Below are positions 18,563 to 27,910 of a stretch of DNA of 64,000 nucleotides, one piece after another; position 1 is the stretch's first letter; the number at the start of each line of letters is the position of its first letter. Source of the stretch: Brevibacillus dissolubilis (GTDB lineage Bacteria > Bacillota > Bacilli > Brevibacillales > Brevibacillaceae); NCBI RefSeq assembly GCF_006170445.1, contig NZ_VCNA01000005.1, forward strand, positions 1 through 64,000, given 5' to 3'. The notes under the pieces were generated by a model. It had not been told where the DNA came from. It saw nothing but the letters and a program-made list of their open reading frames with translations, and searched no databases. Made by a program: the position numbers and the translations under genes.

Positions 18563-18596
18563 AGAAAAAGGCCGCCGAGTGTGTCCGGCAGCCTTT
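18563..18596 (-). terminator. Terminator after the M23 peptidase gene
   Basis: On the minus strand AAAGGCTGCCG and CGGCGGCCTTT pair with one mismatch, followed by TTTTTCTCTTT. Confidence 0.75.
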
Positions 18597-18622
18597 GGAG
18601 CCATTGCTCTTTTGCTGTTCGC

Positions 18623-19549
18623 TTATTGCACGGTATTGGTGAAGAAATCATACTTGTACGCCGTTGCATTCGGATCATAGTCCGGTTGGTAGTACTTCGG
18701 TGGGTGGAAGCCCCAGTACATCGAGATGACGCCTTTGACAGAGGAGCGATTCGCACGTGCTGTCCACTCGATGATGGTACCCGCTGGATAACGGCCAGTC
18801 ATATTGACGGTGAACTGGTGACCGTTCTTAGTTGCAGTCGTGGCTGTCCATGCAGAAGTACCCTGCTTGCGGTGGAAGATCACTACGTCGCCTGAGTTGA
18901 TCGACTCTTCCCCTGCGGAGTCATGTGCATAGGCATAGACGCTTGCGGTGTTGCTGTTAAATGTGGAATAAGAGATGAAGTCGAGGTCTTTCCCGTTATC
19001 CCAGCCTGTTACGTGACGGTAGTACGGCTCGTTGCGAATCCATACGTCGGACACGCCGTCTGTACCGGTATCTCTGCGCAGACCGAAGTGCAGGTGAGCC
19101 GGGTACACGCCGTTTTCGCTTCCGGAACGGGCAACCAGCTGTCCTTTGGTTACAGCACCGCTGGATACGACGATCGAGGAGAGGTGGTCGTATTTGACGA
19201 AGACGTTGTCATTTTTGATACCGTCGCCGTTGATATCATAGTACAGGAACATTTCGTAAGCACTTGGGCTTGCTGAAGTAACCCAGCCGTTCCATTGGGC
19301 GTAGACGTTGGTTCCGTAAGCCGCGCCAAGGTCGGTACCATTGTGCGGATTGGTTCCGTTGACGTTACGCGGCTGATTGAATTTGGAGGTGACTATCAGC
19401 ACGGAGGCAAGTGGATTCCCGAGCTGTGTGGTGCCAGCACCGGTGGAGGTGTTACCGAACACAACGGAGTAATCGGCTGCCCCTACAGATGTAATCCCCG
19501 CGACAACGGTTAAAGCAAGCGCCATGAATGAGGACCAAAACTTTTTCAT
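18623..19549 (-). CDS. Secreted M23-family metallopeptidase
   Basis: A 308-residue secreted protein with a signal peptide cleavable after Ala24. The M23 (LytM) zinc site is complete: H69 and D73 in H-N-G-T-D, H122 in the Y-D-H-L loop, and H152/H154 in A-H-L-H-F-G. Inserted between them is D-I-N-G-D-G near residue 105, which has the pattern of a calcium-binding loop. The C-terminal 130 residues form a beta-rich domain ending in Tyr/Pro-rich sequence. Such enzymes cut peptidoglycan cross-bridges or, less often, proteins; which one applies here is open. It follows the beta-propeller gene by 18 bases with GGAAGGAG as ribosome site, so the two form an operon. Confidence 0.85.
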   Translation of the reverse strand: MKKFWSSFMALALTVVAGITSVGAADYSVVFGNTSTGAGTTQLGNPLASVLIVTSKFNQPRNVNGTNPHNGTDLGAAYGTNVYAQWNGWVTSASPSAYEMFLYYDINGDGIKNDNVFVKYDHLSSIVVSSGAVTKGQLVARSGSENGVYPAHLHFGLRRDTGTDGVSDVWIRNEPYYRHVTGWDNGKDLDFISYSTFNSNTASVYAYAHDSAGEESINSGDVVIFHRKQGTSAWTATTATKNGHQFTVNMTGRYPAGTIIEWTARANRSSVKGVISMYWGFHPPKYYQPDYDPNATAYKYDFFTNTVQ

Positions 19550-19567
19550 CTTGTCCGCTCCTTCCTA

Positions 19568-20890
19568 TTATTCTTCGTCGACTGACATCAAGAGGGTTTG
19601 CGATGTCAGGTCTTTGAGATTTTCGACAGGCACAACCAGCTTGTCGTCTGCCCATTTCACATTGTCAGAGAGAACGTGGTTTTTCGGCAGATCGAGTACT
19701 TTGCTTTGTTTTTGGGCGAGGTCGTAGGTCAGTACCTTCAGCGCCAATTCCTTGTCGGTCAGATCGGTTACGATGCGTTGGTTGTCAGCAGAGAAGTCGA
19801 AGGTGTAGGAGCGGAGCGTGTTATTCTCATCGCCTTGGAAGACGAGGCTCTTCTCTTTGCTTGTGAGGTCGAGCGCGTATACCTTGATCGCTTCATGGCT
19901 TCCTTGGGTGTAGAGAATGGTCTTGTGATCGTCACTTTGGCCGGCATACTCGAAGTCTTCCACCAGTGTAGCAGCTTCCTTGGTAGCAGGATCGATGGCA
20001 GCCAGTGCTGTGCCTTCGTCTGGAGTAGCCATGTTCTCATAGGTCTGGACGAGCACCTGACCATCCTTGGACCACCCGACCAGCTTGAACATGCTGTGGC
20101 CGGACGATTCGTAAATTTTGGTCTCTTCGCCGGATTTCAGATCATAGACGAACAGGGAGATGTGGGCTGGGGAATTCTCCACTTGGTCACGGTTGGTGAT
20201 GTAAGCGATGCTCTTCCCGTCAGCAGACCAGACAGGTACGCTTGCCCAGCGGATTTCTACGTGGGAGTGGTCTTCGCCAGGAGTCGCATCGGCATTATGC
20301 TTTTGCTCCAGCTCGTTCAGATGTCCACGGAGTTCCGTGTATTGGCTAAGATCACCGATTGGGGTGACATCTTGTGTTTTTGCGTTAAAGAGGTAAAGCA
20401 CATAGTTATGTTCAAAGACGAACAGGTCTTTCTGTTTTGGATTGGGAATCAGCAATGGGTAAGCAGTAGCCTTGTCTTGCACGTATGTAGTCCCACTGTC
20501 TGTCTCAACCGAGTACAGGTCAAAGCTGAACGCTTGCGTATGCTCAGAGCCTTTTACCTTGATGACCTTGTGTTTGAGTGATTTGTTCTGTTTCTCGCCG
20601 TCTTTCAGAGAGAGTGCATCGATGCCGAGGATGGCGTCGGTTTTTACTTTGTCCCCGGCTAATTCAGGCTGCGTGTCGAGCATAGCAGCAAAATGATTCA
20701 TCTGCTTCTGGGTTGGTTTGGTCATGAGAATGGTTTCGCCGTTCGCATCAGCGACAACGGTGACGGGTTGATCCGCGATCACTTTGCCATACGCCTGCGA
20801 AGAAGCGCCTTGCTGCCAGACCACGCCAAGAACGGCACTGGTGGCAAGCAGTGACCCAGTCAGAGCCAAAAACGTTTTCTTAGAAAACAC
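19568..20890 (-). CDS. Secreted or membrane-anchored beta-propeller (TolB/WD40-like) protein
   Basis: A 440-residue protein with an N-terminal hydrophobic segment (about 7-25) that is either a signal peptide or an anchor. From about 185 onward there are repeated blades with the TolB-like pattern W-S-x-D-G-x-x-I-A-Y, recurring as W-S-K-D-G-Q, F-S-A-D-N-Q-R-I and W-A-D-D-K-L. Residues 30-180 form a separate beta-rich region. No enzyme motif is visible. It heads an operon with the M23 peptidase, which suggests it is a partner, inhibitor or substrate-presenting factor; that is inference. Confidence 0.65.
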   Translation of the reverse strand: MFSKKTFLALTGSLLATSAVLGVVWQQGASSQAYGKVIADQPVTVVADANGETILMTKPTQKQMNHFAAMLDTQPELAGDKVKTDAILGIDALSLKDGEKQNKSLKHKVIKVKGSEHTQAFSFDLYSVETDSGTTYVQDKATAYPLLIPNPKQKDLFVFEHNYVLYLFNAKTQDVTPIGDLSQYTELRGHLNELEQKHNADATPGEDHSHVEIRWASVPVWSADGKSIAYITNRDQVENSPAHISLFVYDLKSGEETKIYESSGHSMFKLVGWSKDGQVLVQTYENMATPDEGTALAAIDPATKEAATLVEDFEYAGQSDDHKTILYTQGSHEAIKVYALDLTSKEKSLVFQGDENNTLRSYTFDFSADNQRIVTDLTDKELALKVLTYDLAQKQSKVLDLPKNHVLSDNVKWADDKLVVPVENLKDLTSQTLLMSVDEE

Positions 20891-20934
20891 AGCAATCCCT
20901 CCTAAAAGAATAATTGAGATGGAATATACTGCTA

Positions 20935-20963
20935 ATATAATAGAAAAAATAACATTTTGTCAA
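20935..20963 (-). promoter_or_regulatory. Sigma-A-type promoter for the propeller-M23 operon
   Basis: On the minus strand a consensus TTGACA (20963-20958) and TTATAT (20940-20935) are 17 bases apart, about 45 bases before the start codon. The remainder of the 20891-21201 gap shows no gene. Confidence 0.75.
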
Positions 20964-21201
20964 TTGTGCCTATTTTTGATACTTTGTTTATACGAAAACT
21001 ATCAACTGGTTAGGGGAATGAACTATATAATCACCGAGTATCTTCCTATTAATAATAGTAATGTGATATGTGTTCATAGAAAAGCATAGAGGAATGGCGG
21101 GTCTGTCACGCAACCGTTTGCATGAATCTGCCGATCCGTCTCAGCAGAAGACCTGAACCGATGACCCCGAAAACGTTTTTGTCCCTTGCTATGCTTGAAC
21201 A

Positions 21202-21245
21202 AAAAAGTACCTCCTGCTTTTTGGCTGGAGGTACTTTTTACCCAT
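21202..21245 (-). terminator. Terminator after the EamA transporter gene
   Basis: AAAAAGTACCTCC (21202-21214) pairs with GGAGGTACTTTTT (21227-21239) without mismatch. The tracts on both sides would let it work in either direction. Confidence 0.85.
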
Positions 21246-21276
21246 TTTTGTCAGATTGGTGTGAATGTAGGTCAGG

Positions 21277-22218
21277 TCACGTCAACTTGTCTTCCGGGCT
21301 GACCTGGGTTTTGCGCAGGGCTTTGAACCAAGCGGCCACAGGCAATTCGGCGAAAATCATGCCGGAGAAGATCAGGACACATCCTAAGATCTGGCGGATG
21401 GTCAGAATTTCATTGGCCCAGAGATAACCGGTCAGAGCAGCAAACACAGGCTCCAGCGCAAAAATCAGTGCCACATGACTCGGTGATGTGTTCTTCTGAA
21501 AAGTAGTCTGCGCCAGAAAAGCAAGCGAGGTAGCCGGAATCGAGCAGATGAACAGCGCCCACGCCACATTAGGGCTGGTCAGAACCCCGATGTCAAAGGC
21601 CAGCTGCCACTCTTCAAAAAAGAACGAATAGAGGGAGCTGAGCACCGCCACTGTGCTAATCTGCACGATGACCAACGGGAGCGATGCGAACCTCGGAGCG
21701 TATTTGCCAGTCAGGACGATCTGCAGGGCAAAACAAAGAGCACAGCCAAACACCAAAATATCGCCTAAGTTAAGCGCGAGCGAGTCACCCAATGTCAACA
21801 GATACAGACCGCCTACTGCTGCACCGACACCGACGAGCACAGGCCAGCTGATTTTATCTTTTAATATGAAGAAAGCCGTCAGCGGAACCAGCACGACGGC
21901 CAGTCCGGTGATGAATCCTGCCTTGGAGGATGTGGTGTACATCAGCCCTACCGTCTGAAATGCATACCCGCCGAACAGCCACAGTCCAAGGAACGCACCA
22001 GCCCCAACGAGCGGGAGGGTGAAGCGGGCCTCACTGTTTTTGCGGTAAAACAGCCACCAGACACCGACTAAGAAGGCAGCGGCAATGGCGAACCGGACCG
22101 CGTTGAACGAGTTGGGCGGCAGGGTAGCGATGGCATTCTGCACCACGACAAAGGTAGCTCCCCAGATGAAGACCACCAAGAGCAGGATCAGGTCAGCCAT
22201 AAATGCTTTTTTCAACAA
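21277..22218 (-). CDS. EamA/DMT-family transporter
   Basis: A 313-residue membrane protein with ten predicted helices made of two EamA repeats (about 8-140 and 155-292). The first helix has the family pattern F-I-W-G-A-T-F-V, and the second repeat ends with the usual E-P-V-F-A-A-L region followed by Q-I-L-G-C-V-L-I. Members export amino acids or other metabolites across the cytoplasmic membrane; the substrate cannot be read here. The start is taken as TTG at 22218 behind GGGGAG. The next in-frame ATG would remove six residues. It is divergent from hemA. Confidence 0.85.
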   Translation of the reverse strand: MLKKAFMADLILLLVVFIWGATFVVVQNAIATLPPNSFNAVRFAIAAAFLVGVWWLFYRKNSEARFTLPLVGAGAFLGLWLFGGYAFQTVGLMYTTSSKAGFITGLAVVLVPLTAFFILKDKISWPVLVGVGAAVGGLYLLTLGDSLALNLGDILVFGCALCFALQIVLTGKYAPRFASLPLVIVQISTVAVLSSLYSFFFEEWQLAFDIGVLTSPNVAWALFICSIPATSLAFLAQTTFQKNTSPSHVALIFALEPVFAALTGYLWANEILTIRQILGCVLIFSGMIFAELPVAAWFKALRKTQVSPEDKLT

Positions 22219-22345
22219 TTGTTTCTCCCCATTTCACAGTATGATGTCTCTTTTTAAGTAAATGTGTGGATGGTTGGTTCCATACCTGTTGTTACTTCTT
22301 TCATGAAGCGGGCAATTCCTTTTCCGAAAGTTTGTTTCTTTTTTT

Positions 22346-22361
22346 AGTGATTATCGTCACA
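22346..22361. promoter_or_regulatory. Candidate Crp/Fnr-family operator between eamA and hemA
   Basis: AGTGA-TTATCG-TCACA matches the TGTGA-N6-TCACA palindrome at nine of ten half-site positions. It lies about 130-145 bases upstream of the probable hemA -10 box and as near to the divergent EamA gene. A separate perfect palindrome, GTTTAT-G-ATAAAC, is at 22375-22387. Binding by an Fnr-like protein is inference. Confidence 0.4.
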
Positions 22362-22491
22362 CTTCTTGCGTTTTGTTTATGATAAACTAGGGAACAGTAG
22401 GAAGAATACCTGACAAATTTCGTCATCATTCTTTTTGAATCAACCTTAATAAATCGTTCACATTTTAAAATGCGCGTTCACGGACATAATG

Positions 22492-22506
22492 TTATAATAA
22501 TAGTTG
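22492..22506 (+). promoter_or_regulatory. hemA -10 region overlapping a PerR-like half site
   Basis: TATAAT at 22493-22498 is the likely -10 box. The 15 bases from 22492 agree with the B. subtilis PerR consensus at 10 of 14 defined positions, with a perfect left half and a poor right half. PerR controls hemA in B. subtilis, which makes the match worth noting. The -35 box is not clear. Confidence 0.35.
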
Positions 22507-22543
22507 TTTTTAAAGAACGAACATAGAATCTGGGAGGAAGGTT

Positions 22544-23914
22544 ATGGAACTACTAGTACTTGGGCTCAATTATAAAACTGCACCTGTCGAAATTCGCGAA
22601 AAGTTTACATTCAGCGACGACAGCACACCGCGGGCTCTGCATCTCCTCTCCCAGACCAAGAGCATTGTCGAGTGTGTCATTTTGGGTACATGCAACCGCA
22701 CCGAGATTTATGTCGTGTGTGACCAGTTGCATACAGGCCGTTTTTATACACGTAATTTCTTGGCTGAGTGGTTCGGAGTGGACAAGGATGTATTCTCCGA
22801 GCATCTATATATCAAAGAAAACGAAGAGATGATCAACCACCTCTTCACCGTCACCTGTGGACTTGATTCCATGGTCGTGGGGGAGACACAGATTCTGGGG
22901 CAGGTGCGCAATGCATTCCTGCAGGCACAGCAGTACGAGACGACAGGAACCGTATTTAACACCCTGTTCCGTCAGGCTGTCACCTTGGCGAAGCGCGCAC
23001 ACACCGAGACTTCTATCGGTCAGAATGCGGTGTCTGTCAGCTATGCGGCGATTGAGCTGGGCAAAAAGATCTTCGGCTCCTTCGCAGGAAAAAACGTGCT
23101 GATCCTGGGCGCTGGTAAAATGAGCGAACTGACTGCCAAGCACCTGCATGCCAATGGAGCGGCACACGTACAGGTAGCCAACCGTACGCTGGAGCGCGCC
23201 CGAACGCTTGCGGACAAGTTCCAGGGAAGCGCCTGTACCATGGAGCAATTGCCAGAGGCGTTGCTCCGTGCGGACATCGTCATCAGCTCTACTGGTGCCG
23301 AAGGATATGTGATCAACAAAGAACAGCTCAAGCCAATCATGAAACAGCGCAAGAACCGTCCGATCTTCATGATCGACATCGCGGTTCCGCGTGACTTGGA
23401 CCCGGCGTTGCATGATCTGGAAAACGTGTATCTGTATGACATCGATGATCTGGAGGGAATCGTGCAGAGCAACGTGGCGGAGCGCTCCAAAGAAGCAGAG
23501 CGCATCGAAGTCATGATTGCCGAAGAGATCGTTGCTTTTACGCAATGGTTCCAGACGCTTGGAGTCGTACCGATGATCGCCGCCCTGCGCGAAAAAGCGA
23601 TGGGCATCCACAGCGACGCGATGAACAAGATCGAAAACAAGCTGCCTAACCTAAGCGACCGCGAGCTACACGTGATCCGCAAGCATACGCGCGGAATCAT
23701 CAACCAGCTCTTGCATGATCCGATCGTCCGCCTCAAGGAGCTTGCGGCTCAAAAGAGCGGCAGTGAGGTGCTTGAGATCTTTTCAACGATTTTTGCACTG
23801 GAAGACATCCTAGAGCGTGAGCAAAAAGAACAAGAGTGGATGGCAGCCAAACAAAAGGCGAAGGAACAGAGCCAACAGGCTGGACTGGCCACCCGCGAGC
23901 AGACGATTCGTTAA
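22544..23914 (+). CDS. hemA: Glutamyl-tRNA reductase
   Basis: A 456-residue enzyme that reduces Glu-tRNA(Glu) to glutamate-1-semialdehyde, the first committed step of tetrapyrrole synthesis. The catalytic Cys is in G-T-C-N-R-T-E near residue 50. The V-V-G-E-T-Q-I-L-G-Q-V signature is near 110, and the NADPH-binding V-L-I-L-G-A-G-K-M-S-E near 185. The C-terminal dimerisation helices end in a Gln/Lys/Glu-rich tail. GGGAGGAAGG precedes the ATG. It heads an operon whose genes follow the B. subtilis order hemAX-CDBL with extra siroheme-branch genes. Confidence 0.96.
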   Translation: MELLVLGLNYKTAPVEIREKFTFSDDSTPRALHLLSQTKSIVECVILGTCNRTEIYVVCDQLHTGRFYTRNFLAEWFGVDKDVFSEHLYIKENEEMINHLFTVTCGLDSMVVGETQILGQVRNAFLQAQQYETTGTVFNTLFRQAVTLAKRAHTETSIGQNAVSVSYAAIELGKKIFGSFAGKNVLILGAGKMSELTAKHLHANGAAHVQVANRTLERARTLADKFQGSACTMEQLPEALLRADIVISSTGAEGYVINKEQLKPIMKQRKNRPIFMIDIAVPRDLDPALHDLENVYLYDIDDLEGIVQSNVAERSKEAERIEVMIAEEIVAFTQWFQTLGVVPMIAALREKAMGIHSDAMNKIENKLPNLSDRELHVIRKHTRGIINQLLHDPIVRLKELAAQKSGSEVLEIFSTIFALEDILEREQKEQEWMAAKQKAKEQSQQAGLATREQTIR

Positions 23915-23941
23915 TCACATAGAGACAAAGGGGAGAGGAAC

Positions 23942-24760
23942 ATGGCGGACATGAGATGGGTCTATGATTTGACGATCTTTCTCTACGCAGCGAGCGTTCT
24001 CTTCTACTTCAACGACTTTTTGCAAAGCAACCCAAAGGCCAATCGACTGGCTTTCGGGTTGCTGTCTTGCGTTTGGGTCATGCAAACGGTGTTTTTCGTC
24101 TCTCAAGCGCTGGAGAAGTCTTATTTGCCAATAGTCACGATGTTTGAGACGCTCTTTTTGTATTCATGGGTGTTAGTCACGCTTTCACTTGTGATTAACT
24201 ATTTTTTTCGCATTGATTTATTGGTGTTTTTTGCCAATGTAATCGGGTTCGCTGTGTTGACCCTGTCGATGTTTCTCTCAGACGGTTCGCCGGTCGGACC
24301 GCATGCGACCATCTCTGATATGGTGTTCATCCATATTACGATTGCCATCTTCAGCTATGGGGCTTTTGCAATGTCGATGATTCTGTCCGGGATGTATCTC
24401 CTGGCTCAGAAGATGCTGAAGGAAAAGCGCTGGACACCGCTTCTGCGGCGCCTGCCGAGCTTGGATAAGATGGAACTTTTTGCGTACCGGGCCAATATGC
24501 TCGGGGTGCCGCTGCTTCTGCTTGCGGTGATTCTCGGAGCGATCTGGGCGCATCTGGTTCTGCCCAACAGCTTCTGGTGGGACACCAAGGTATGGACGTC
24601 TCTGTTGGTAGTGGCGCTCTATTCCTTTTCATTCTATAAACAGAGCACAGATGCATGGCATGGACGTAGAGTGGCCTGGTGGAACATCCTGTCCTTTGCC
24701 ATTTTGATGCTCAATTTTTTATTGGCAGACCCTTACTCCCAATTCCACAAGTGGTCGTAG
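23942..24760 (+). CDS. hemX: HemX, CcsA/cytochrome c assembly-type membrane protein
   Basis: A 272-residue protein with about eight transmembrane helices, matching the CcsA/ResC-like HemX family found after hemA in bacilli. In B. subtilis HemX lowers the cellular level of glutamyl-tRNA reductase. Visible features are the loop with H-A-T-I-S-D near residue 121 and the F-I-H-I-T-I-A-I-F-S-Y-G-A-F-A segment near 130-144, whose His could face heme or a partner. It begins 27 bases after hemA behind AAGGGGAGAGG, so it is co-transcribed with hemA. Confidence 0.88.
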   Translation: MADMRWVYDLTIFLYAASVLFYFNDFLQSNPKANRLAFGLLSCVWVMQTVFFVSQALEKSYLPIVTMFETLFLYSWVLVTLSLVINYFFRIDLLVFFANVIGFAVLTLSMFLSDGSPVGPHATISDMVFIHITIAIFSYGAFAMSMILSGMYLLAQKMLKEKRWTPLLRRLPSLDKMELFAYRANMLGVPLLLLAVILGAIWAHLVLPNSFWWDTKVWTSLLVVALYSFSFYKQSTDAWHGRRVAWWNILSFAILMLNFLLADPYSQFHKWS

Positions 24761-24781
24761 TCAGAAAGTGAGGAGAAACAA

Positions 24782-25435
24782 GTGCCGAGTCATTACCCGA
24801 TCATGCTTGAACTCACGGGACGCGCTTGCCTGGTCGTAGGTGGAGGAGAGGTAGCGACGCGAAAGATCGAATCGCTCTTGCACGCGGGGGCTTATGTGAC
24901 CGTCATCACACCAGAGGCACAGCCAGCCGTAATACAATGGGCGCAGGAAGGTGTCATCAAGCTGATCCAAGAGCCTTATACCAATCAGGATGTGAGCGAT
25001 TACACCCTGGTGGTGGCGGCAACCAACATACCTGAGGTCAATTTGACCGTCTATGAGGCGGTCAAGGCGGTAGGGGGCTGGATTAATATCGTGGATCGTC
25101 CGGACTTGTGCAATTTTATCGTGCCGTCGACGATTCAGCGCGGCAAGCTGGTGATCTCTGTCTCTACATCAGGGGCGAGTCCGAGCTTGGCCCGCAAGCT
25201 TAGAAAGCAGTTAGAAGAGCAGTTCGACGAGGCTTATGAGAGCTACGTTGACTTTCTCGCTGAGATCCGCAGGCAAGTGCTCACCGATGTTGTACAACCA
25301 GAGGTGCGCAGACGGATTTTTCGCAAATTATTAGACGATACTTACGTACATGCGACAGAAGAAGAACGCTACCAGATGGCAGCGGCCCTGATCGCCGGAT
25401 ACCAGTCCGGAGACGGGGAGCAAGGGAGGCAATAA
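24782..25435 (+). CDS. Precorrin-2 dehydrogenase (SirC / YlnF type)
   Basis: A 217-residue NAD-dependent dehydrogenase that oxidises precorrin-2 to sirohydrochlorin. The Rossmann motif [11 protein letters not shown] is near residues 18-28. [12 protein letters not shown] segment is near 80, and [11 protein letters not shown] near 130 is typical of the Met8/CysG-N/YlnF family. No chelatase domain is fused at the C-terminus beyond the short helical tail, so iron insertion may need another protein. The start is GTG at 24782 with GAGGAG upstream. Its place between hemX and hemC links siroheme synthesis to the main heme operon. Confidence 0.88.
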   Translation: MPSHYPIMLELTGRACLVVGGGEVATRKIESLLHAGAYVTVITPEAQPAVIQWAQEGVIKLIQEPYTNQDVSDYTLVVAATNIPEVNLTVYEAVKAVGGWINIVDRPDLCNFIVPSTIQRGKLVISVSTSGASPSLARKLRKQLEEQFDEAYESYVDFLAEIRRQVLTDVVQPEVRRRIFRKLLDDTYVHATEEERYQMAAALIAGYQSGDGEQGRQ

Positions 25436-25440
25436 GCAGG

Positions 25441-26385
25441 ATGAAACAGTGGAAAGTTGGTTCACGCAGAAGTATGTTGGCGCTCACACAGACCAACCAG
25501 GTGATTGATCAGTTGAAAGAATTGGACCCAAACGCTAGCTTTGAAGTTCACGAGATTGTGACCAAGGGTGACCGTATCGTAGACGTGACGCTCTCCAAGG
25601 TGGGCGGAAAAGGTCTGTTCGTCAAAGAAATCGAGCAATCCCTGCTTGATAAAGAAACCGATTTGGCGGTACATAGCTTAAAAGATATGCCGTCCGAACT
25701 TCCAGAAGGGCTGACGATCGGGGCGATCCCAAAGCGCGTCGATCCGCGTGATGTGCTGATCAGCAAAGACGGCAAGACGTTGGATGAATTGCCAGAGGGC
25801 GCTATCGTCGGTACAAGCAGTCTGCGCCGCAGTGCACAGCTCTTGGCTTACCGTCCAGACCTCAAGATCGAGGCGATCCGCGGTAATATCGATACGCGTA
25901 TCCGCCGACTGAAGGAAGACAACTTCGATGCGATCATCCTCGCTGCCGCAGGACTTGAGCGCGTGAAGTGGAATGGTACGATCACGCAATTTTTACCGGT
26001 GGAGATCAGTTTGCCAGCAGTAGGTCAAGGTGCGCTCTCGATCGAGTGCCGTGAAGACGATGAAGAGATGATGGCCTTGCTCTCTCGCTATGACCATCTG
26101 CCGACACGTCTTGCGGTGACGGCTGAGCGTGCGTTCCTCGCCAAAATGCAAGGAAGCTGCCAAGTGCCAATCGGTGCGTATGCAACCGTAGAAGAAGCCT
26201 CTGATGCGGCGAACCCAACCATCACGATCACCGGTATGGTAGGCTCTCCAGACGGCTTACAGATGTTTAAAGAAACGCTCACAGGCACAGATCCTGTCGC
26301 ACTGGGCGAACAGCTCGGGCAGATGTTGCTCGACCAAGGGGCCAATGAGGTACTGGCAAAGGTATTGGAGGAGAATCAGCAATGA
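25441..26385 (+). CDS. hemC: Hydroxymethylbilane synthase (porphobilinogen deaminase)
   Basis: A 314-residue enzyme that joins four porphobilinogen units. Visible motifs are V-G-S-R-R-S-x-L-A-L-T-Q-T near the start, H-S-L-K-D-M-P-S near 78, R-G-N-I-D-T-R near 150, and the dipyrromethane-cofactor Cys in M-Q-G-S-C-Q-V-P near 241. The stop overlaps the next gene by four bases (ATGA), so hemC and cobA-hemD are translationally coupled. Length and motifs indicate an active enzyme. Confidence 0.96.
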   Translation: MKQWKVGSRRSMLALTQTNQVIDQLKELDPNASFEVHEIVTKGDRIVDVTLSKVGGKGLFVKEIEQSLLDKETDLAVHSLKDMPSELPEGLTIGAIPKRVDPRDVLISKDGKTLDELPEGAIVGTSSLRRSAQLLAYRPDLKIEAIRGNIDTRIRRLKEDNFDAIILAAAGLERVKWNGTITQFLPVEISLPAVGQGALSIECREDDEEMMALLSRYDHLPTRLAVTAERAFLAKMQGSCQVPIGAYATVEEASDAANPTITITGMVGSPDGLQMFKETLTGTDPVALGEQLGQMLLDQGANEVLAKVLEENQQ

Positions 26386-27896
26386 ACAAAGGGAAGGTAT
26401 TTTTAGTAGGGGCAGGTCCGGGAGACCCGAAGCTCATCACGCTGCGCGGCTTGGAAACGATCAAGATGGCAGACTGCATCGTCTATGACCGTCTGGCCAG
26501 TCCGCGTCTGCTGCAACACGCGAAGCCGGATGTAGAATTGATCTACTGCGGCAAGCTGCCTGACCGTCACACGCTGACACAGGAAGAGATCAACCAGGTG
26601 CTGGTGGACAAGGCGCTCGAAGGCAAGACCGTGTGCCGTCTCAAAGGGGGAGACCCGTCCATCTTCGGCCGTGTCGGTGAAGAAGCAGAAGAGCTGGTCA
26701 AGCATGACATCCAGTTCGAGATCGTACCGGGCATCACATCCGGGATTGCCGCTCCTGCCTATGCAGGGATTCCGGTGACCCACCGTGATTTCAACTCTTC
26801 CTTGGCGATCGTGACCGGTCATGAGCGTCCTGAGAAGACCGAGTCCAGCATCAACTGGGAGAAGCTGGCGACTGCGGTTGGTACGATCATCTTTTACATG
26901 GGCGTGGGCAATCTGGCCTTCATCCGTGACCAGCTGATCCAAAATGGCCGCGATCCGAAAACTCCTGTCGCCCTGATCCGCTGGGGTACGATGGTTGAGC
27001 AGGAGACTCTTGTGGGTACACTGGAAGATATCGTGGAAAAACGCGAAGCATCCGGTCTGACCAACCCGGCGATCATCGTCGTGGGCGAAGTGGTCAGCCT
27101 GCGTGAGAAGCTGCAATGGTTCGAGAAAAAACCACTGTTCGGCAAACGCGTACTCGTCACCCGTGCCCGCAGTCAGGCAAGCGAGCTCTCTGAGCGTATC
27201 GCTGAGCTGGGCGGGGAGCCGTACGAGTTCCCGCTCGTCCGCATGGAGACACCGCGTGAGCTCGCGGCACTCGATACAGCCCTGCAACAGCTTTCCCTCT
27301 ATGACTGGGTGATGTTCACCAGCCCTAACGGCGTGAAGTTCTTCTTCAAACGCCTCCGCGAGCTGGGTGTCGATATCCGTACCATGCGCGGCAAGCTGGC
27401 AGCAGTCGGTCCAAAAACCGCTGCCGCTCTCGAAGAAAAGGGTCTCACCGTAAACGTGCTGCCGGGTGAATTCCGTGCAGAATGTCTCCTCGAGAGCGTC
27501 CGTGACGAGCTGAAAGCCGGCGAACGCGTCCTGTTGCCACGCGCAGACATCGCCCGTGAAACCCTTCCTCGCGAACTGCAAACTCTCGGTTTGGACGTGA
27601 CGGAAGTCGATACGTATGATACGGTTATAGATGCGCAGAATGTGGACGAAACCATTGCTCTGTTCGAAGACAAAATGATTCATATGATCACGTTCACCAG
27701 CTCATCCACCGTGAAAAACTTCGTACAGGCGATCCAAGGCCAAGGCCGCGACCTCGCCACATTGCTAGACGGCGTACAGGTTGCCTGCATCGGACCGATC
27801 ACGGCAGATACAGCCAGAGAGCTTGGTTTGACCGTACACATCCTCGCCAAAGATGCGACCATCCAGGGCTTAGTAGACGCTCTGACAGTGGAATAG
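26382..27896 (+). CDS. cobA-hemD: Fused uroporphyrinogen-III C-methyltransferase / uroporphyrinogen-III synthase
   Basis: A 504-residue two-domain enzyme. Residues 1-245 are the CobA/SUMT methyltransferase ([13 protein letters not shown] near 9, [11 protein letters not shown] near 87), which makes precorrin-2 with two S-adenosylmethionines. Residues 255-504 are HemD, which closes hydroxymethylbilane to uroporphyrinogen III ([10 protein letters not shown] near 312). Product and next substrate are thus made by one chain, favouring flow towards siroheme. B. subtilis encodes hemD separately, while such fusions occur in clostridia and some bacilli. It overlaps hemC by four bases. Confidence 0.94.
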   Translation: MNKGKVFLVGAGPGDPKLITLRGLETIKMADCIVYDRLASPRLLQHAKPDVELIYCGKLPDRHTLTQEEINQVLVDKALEGKTVCRLKGGDPSIFGRVGEEAEELVKHDIQFEIVPGITSGIAAPAYAGIPVTHRDFNSSLAIVTGHERPEKTESSINWEKLATAVGTIIFYMGVGNLAFIRDQLIQNGRDPKTPVALIRWGTMVEQETLVGTLEDIVEKREASGLTNPAIIVVGEVVSLREKLQWFEKKPLFGKRVLVTRARSQASELSERIAELGGEPYEFPLVRMETPRELAALDTALQQLSLYDWVMFTSPNGVKFFFKRLRELGVDIRTMRGKLAAVGPKTAAALEEKGLTVNVLPGEFRAECLLESVRDELKAGERVLLPRADIARETLPRELQTLGLDVTEVDTYDTVIDAQNVDETIALFEDKMIHMITFTSSSTVKNFVQAIQGQGRDLATLLDGVQVACIGPITADTARELGLTVHILAKDATIQGLVDALTVE

Positions 27897-27910
27897 GGAG
27901 GAAGTCAAGC

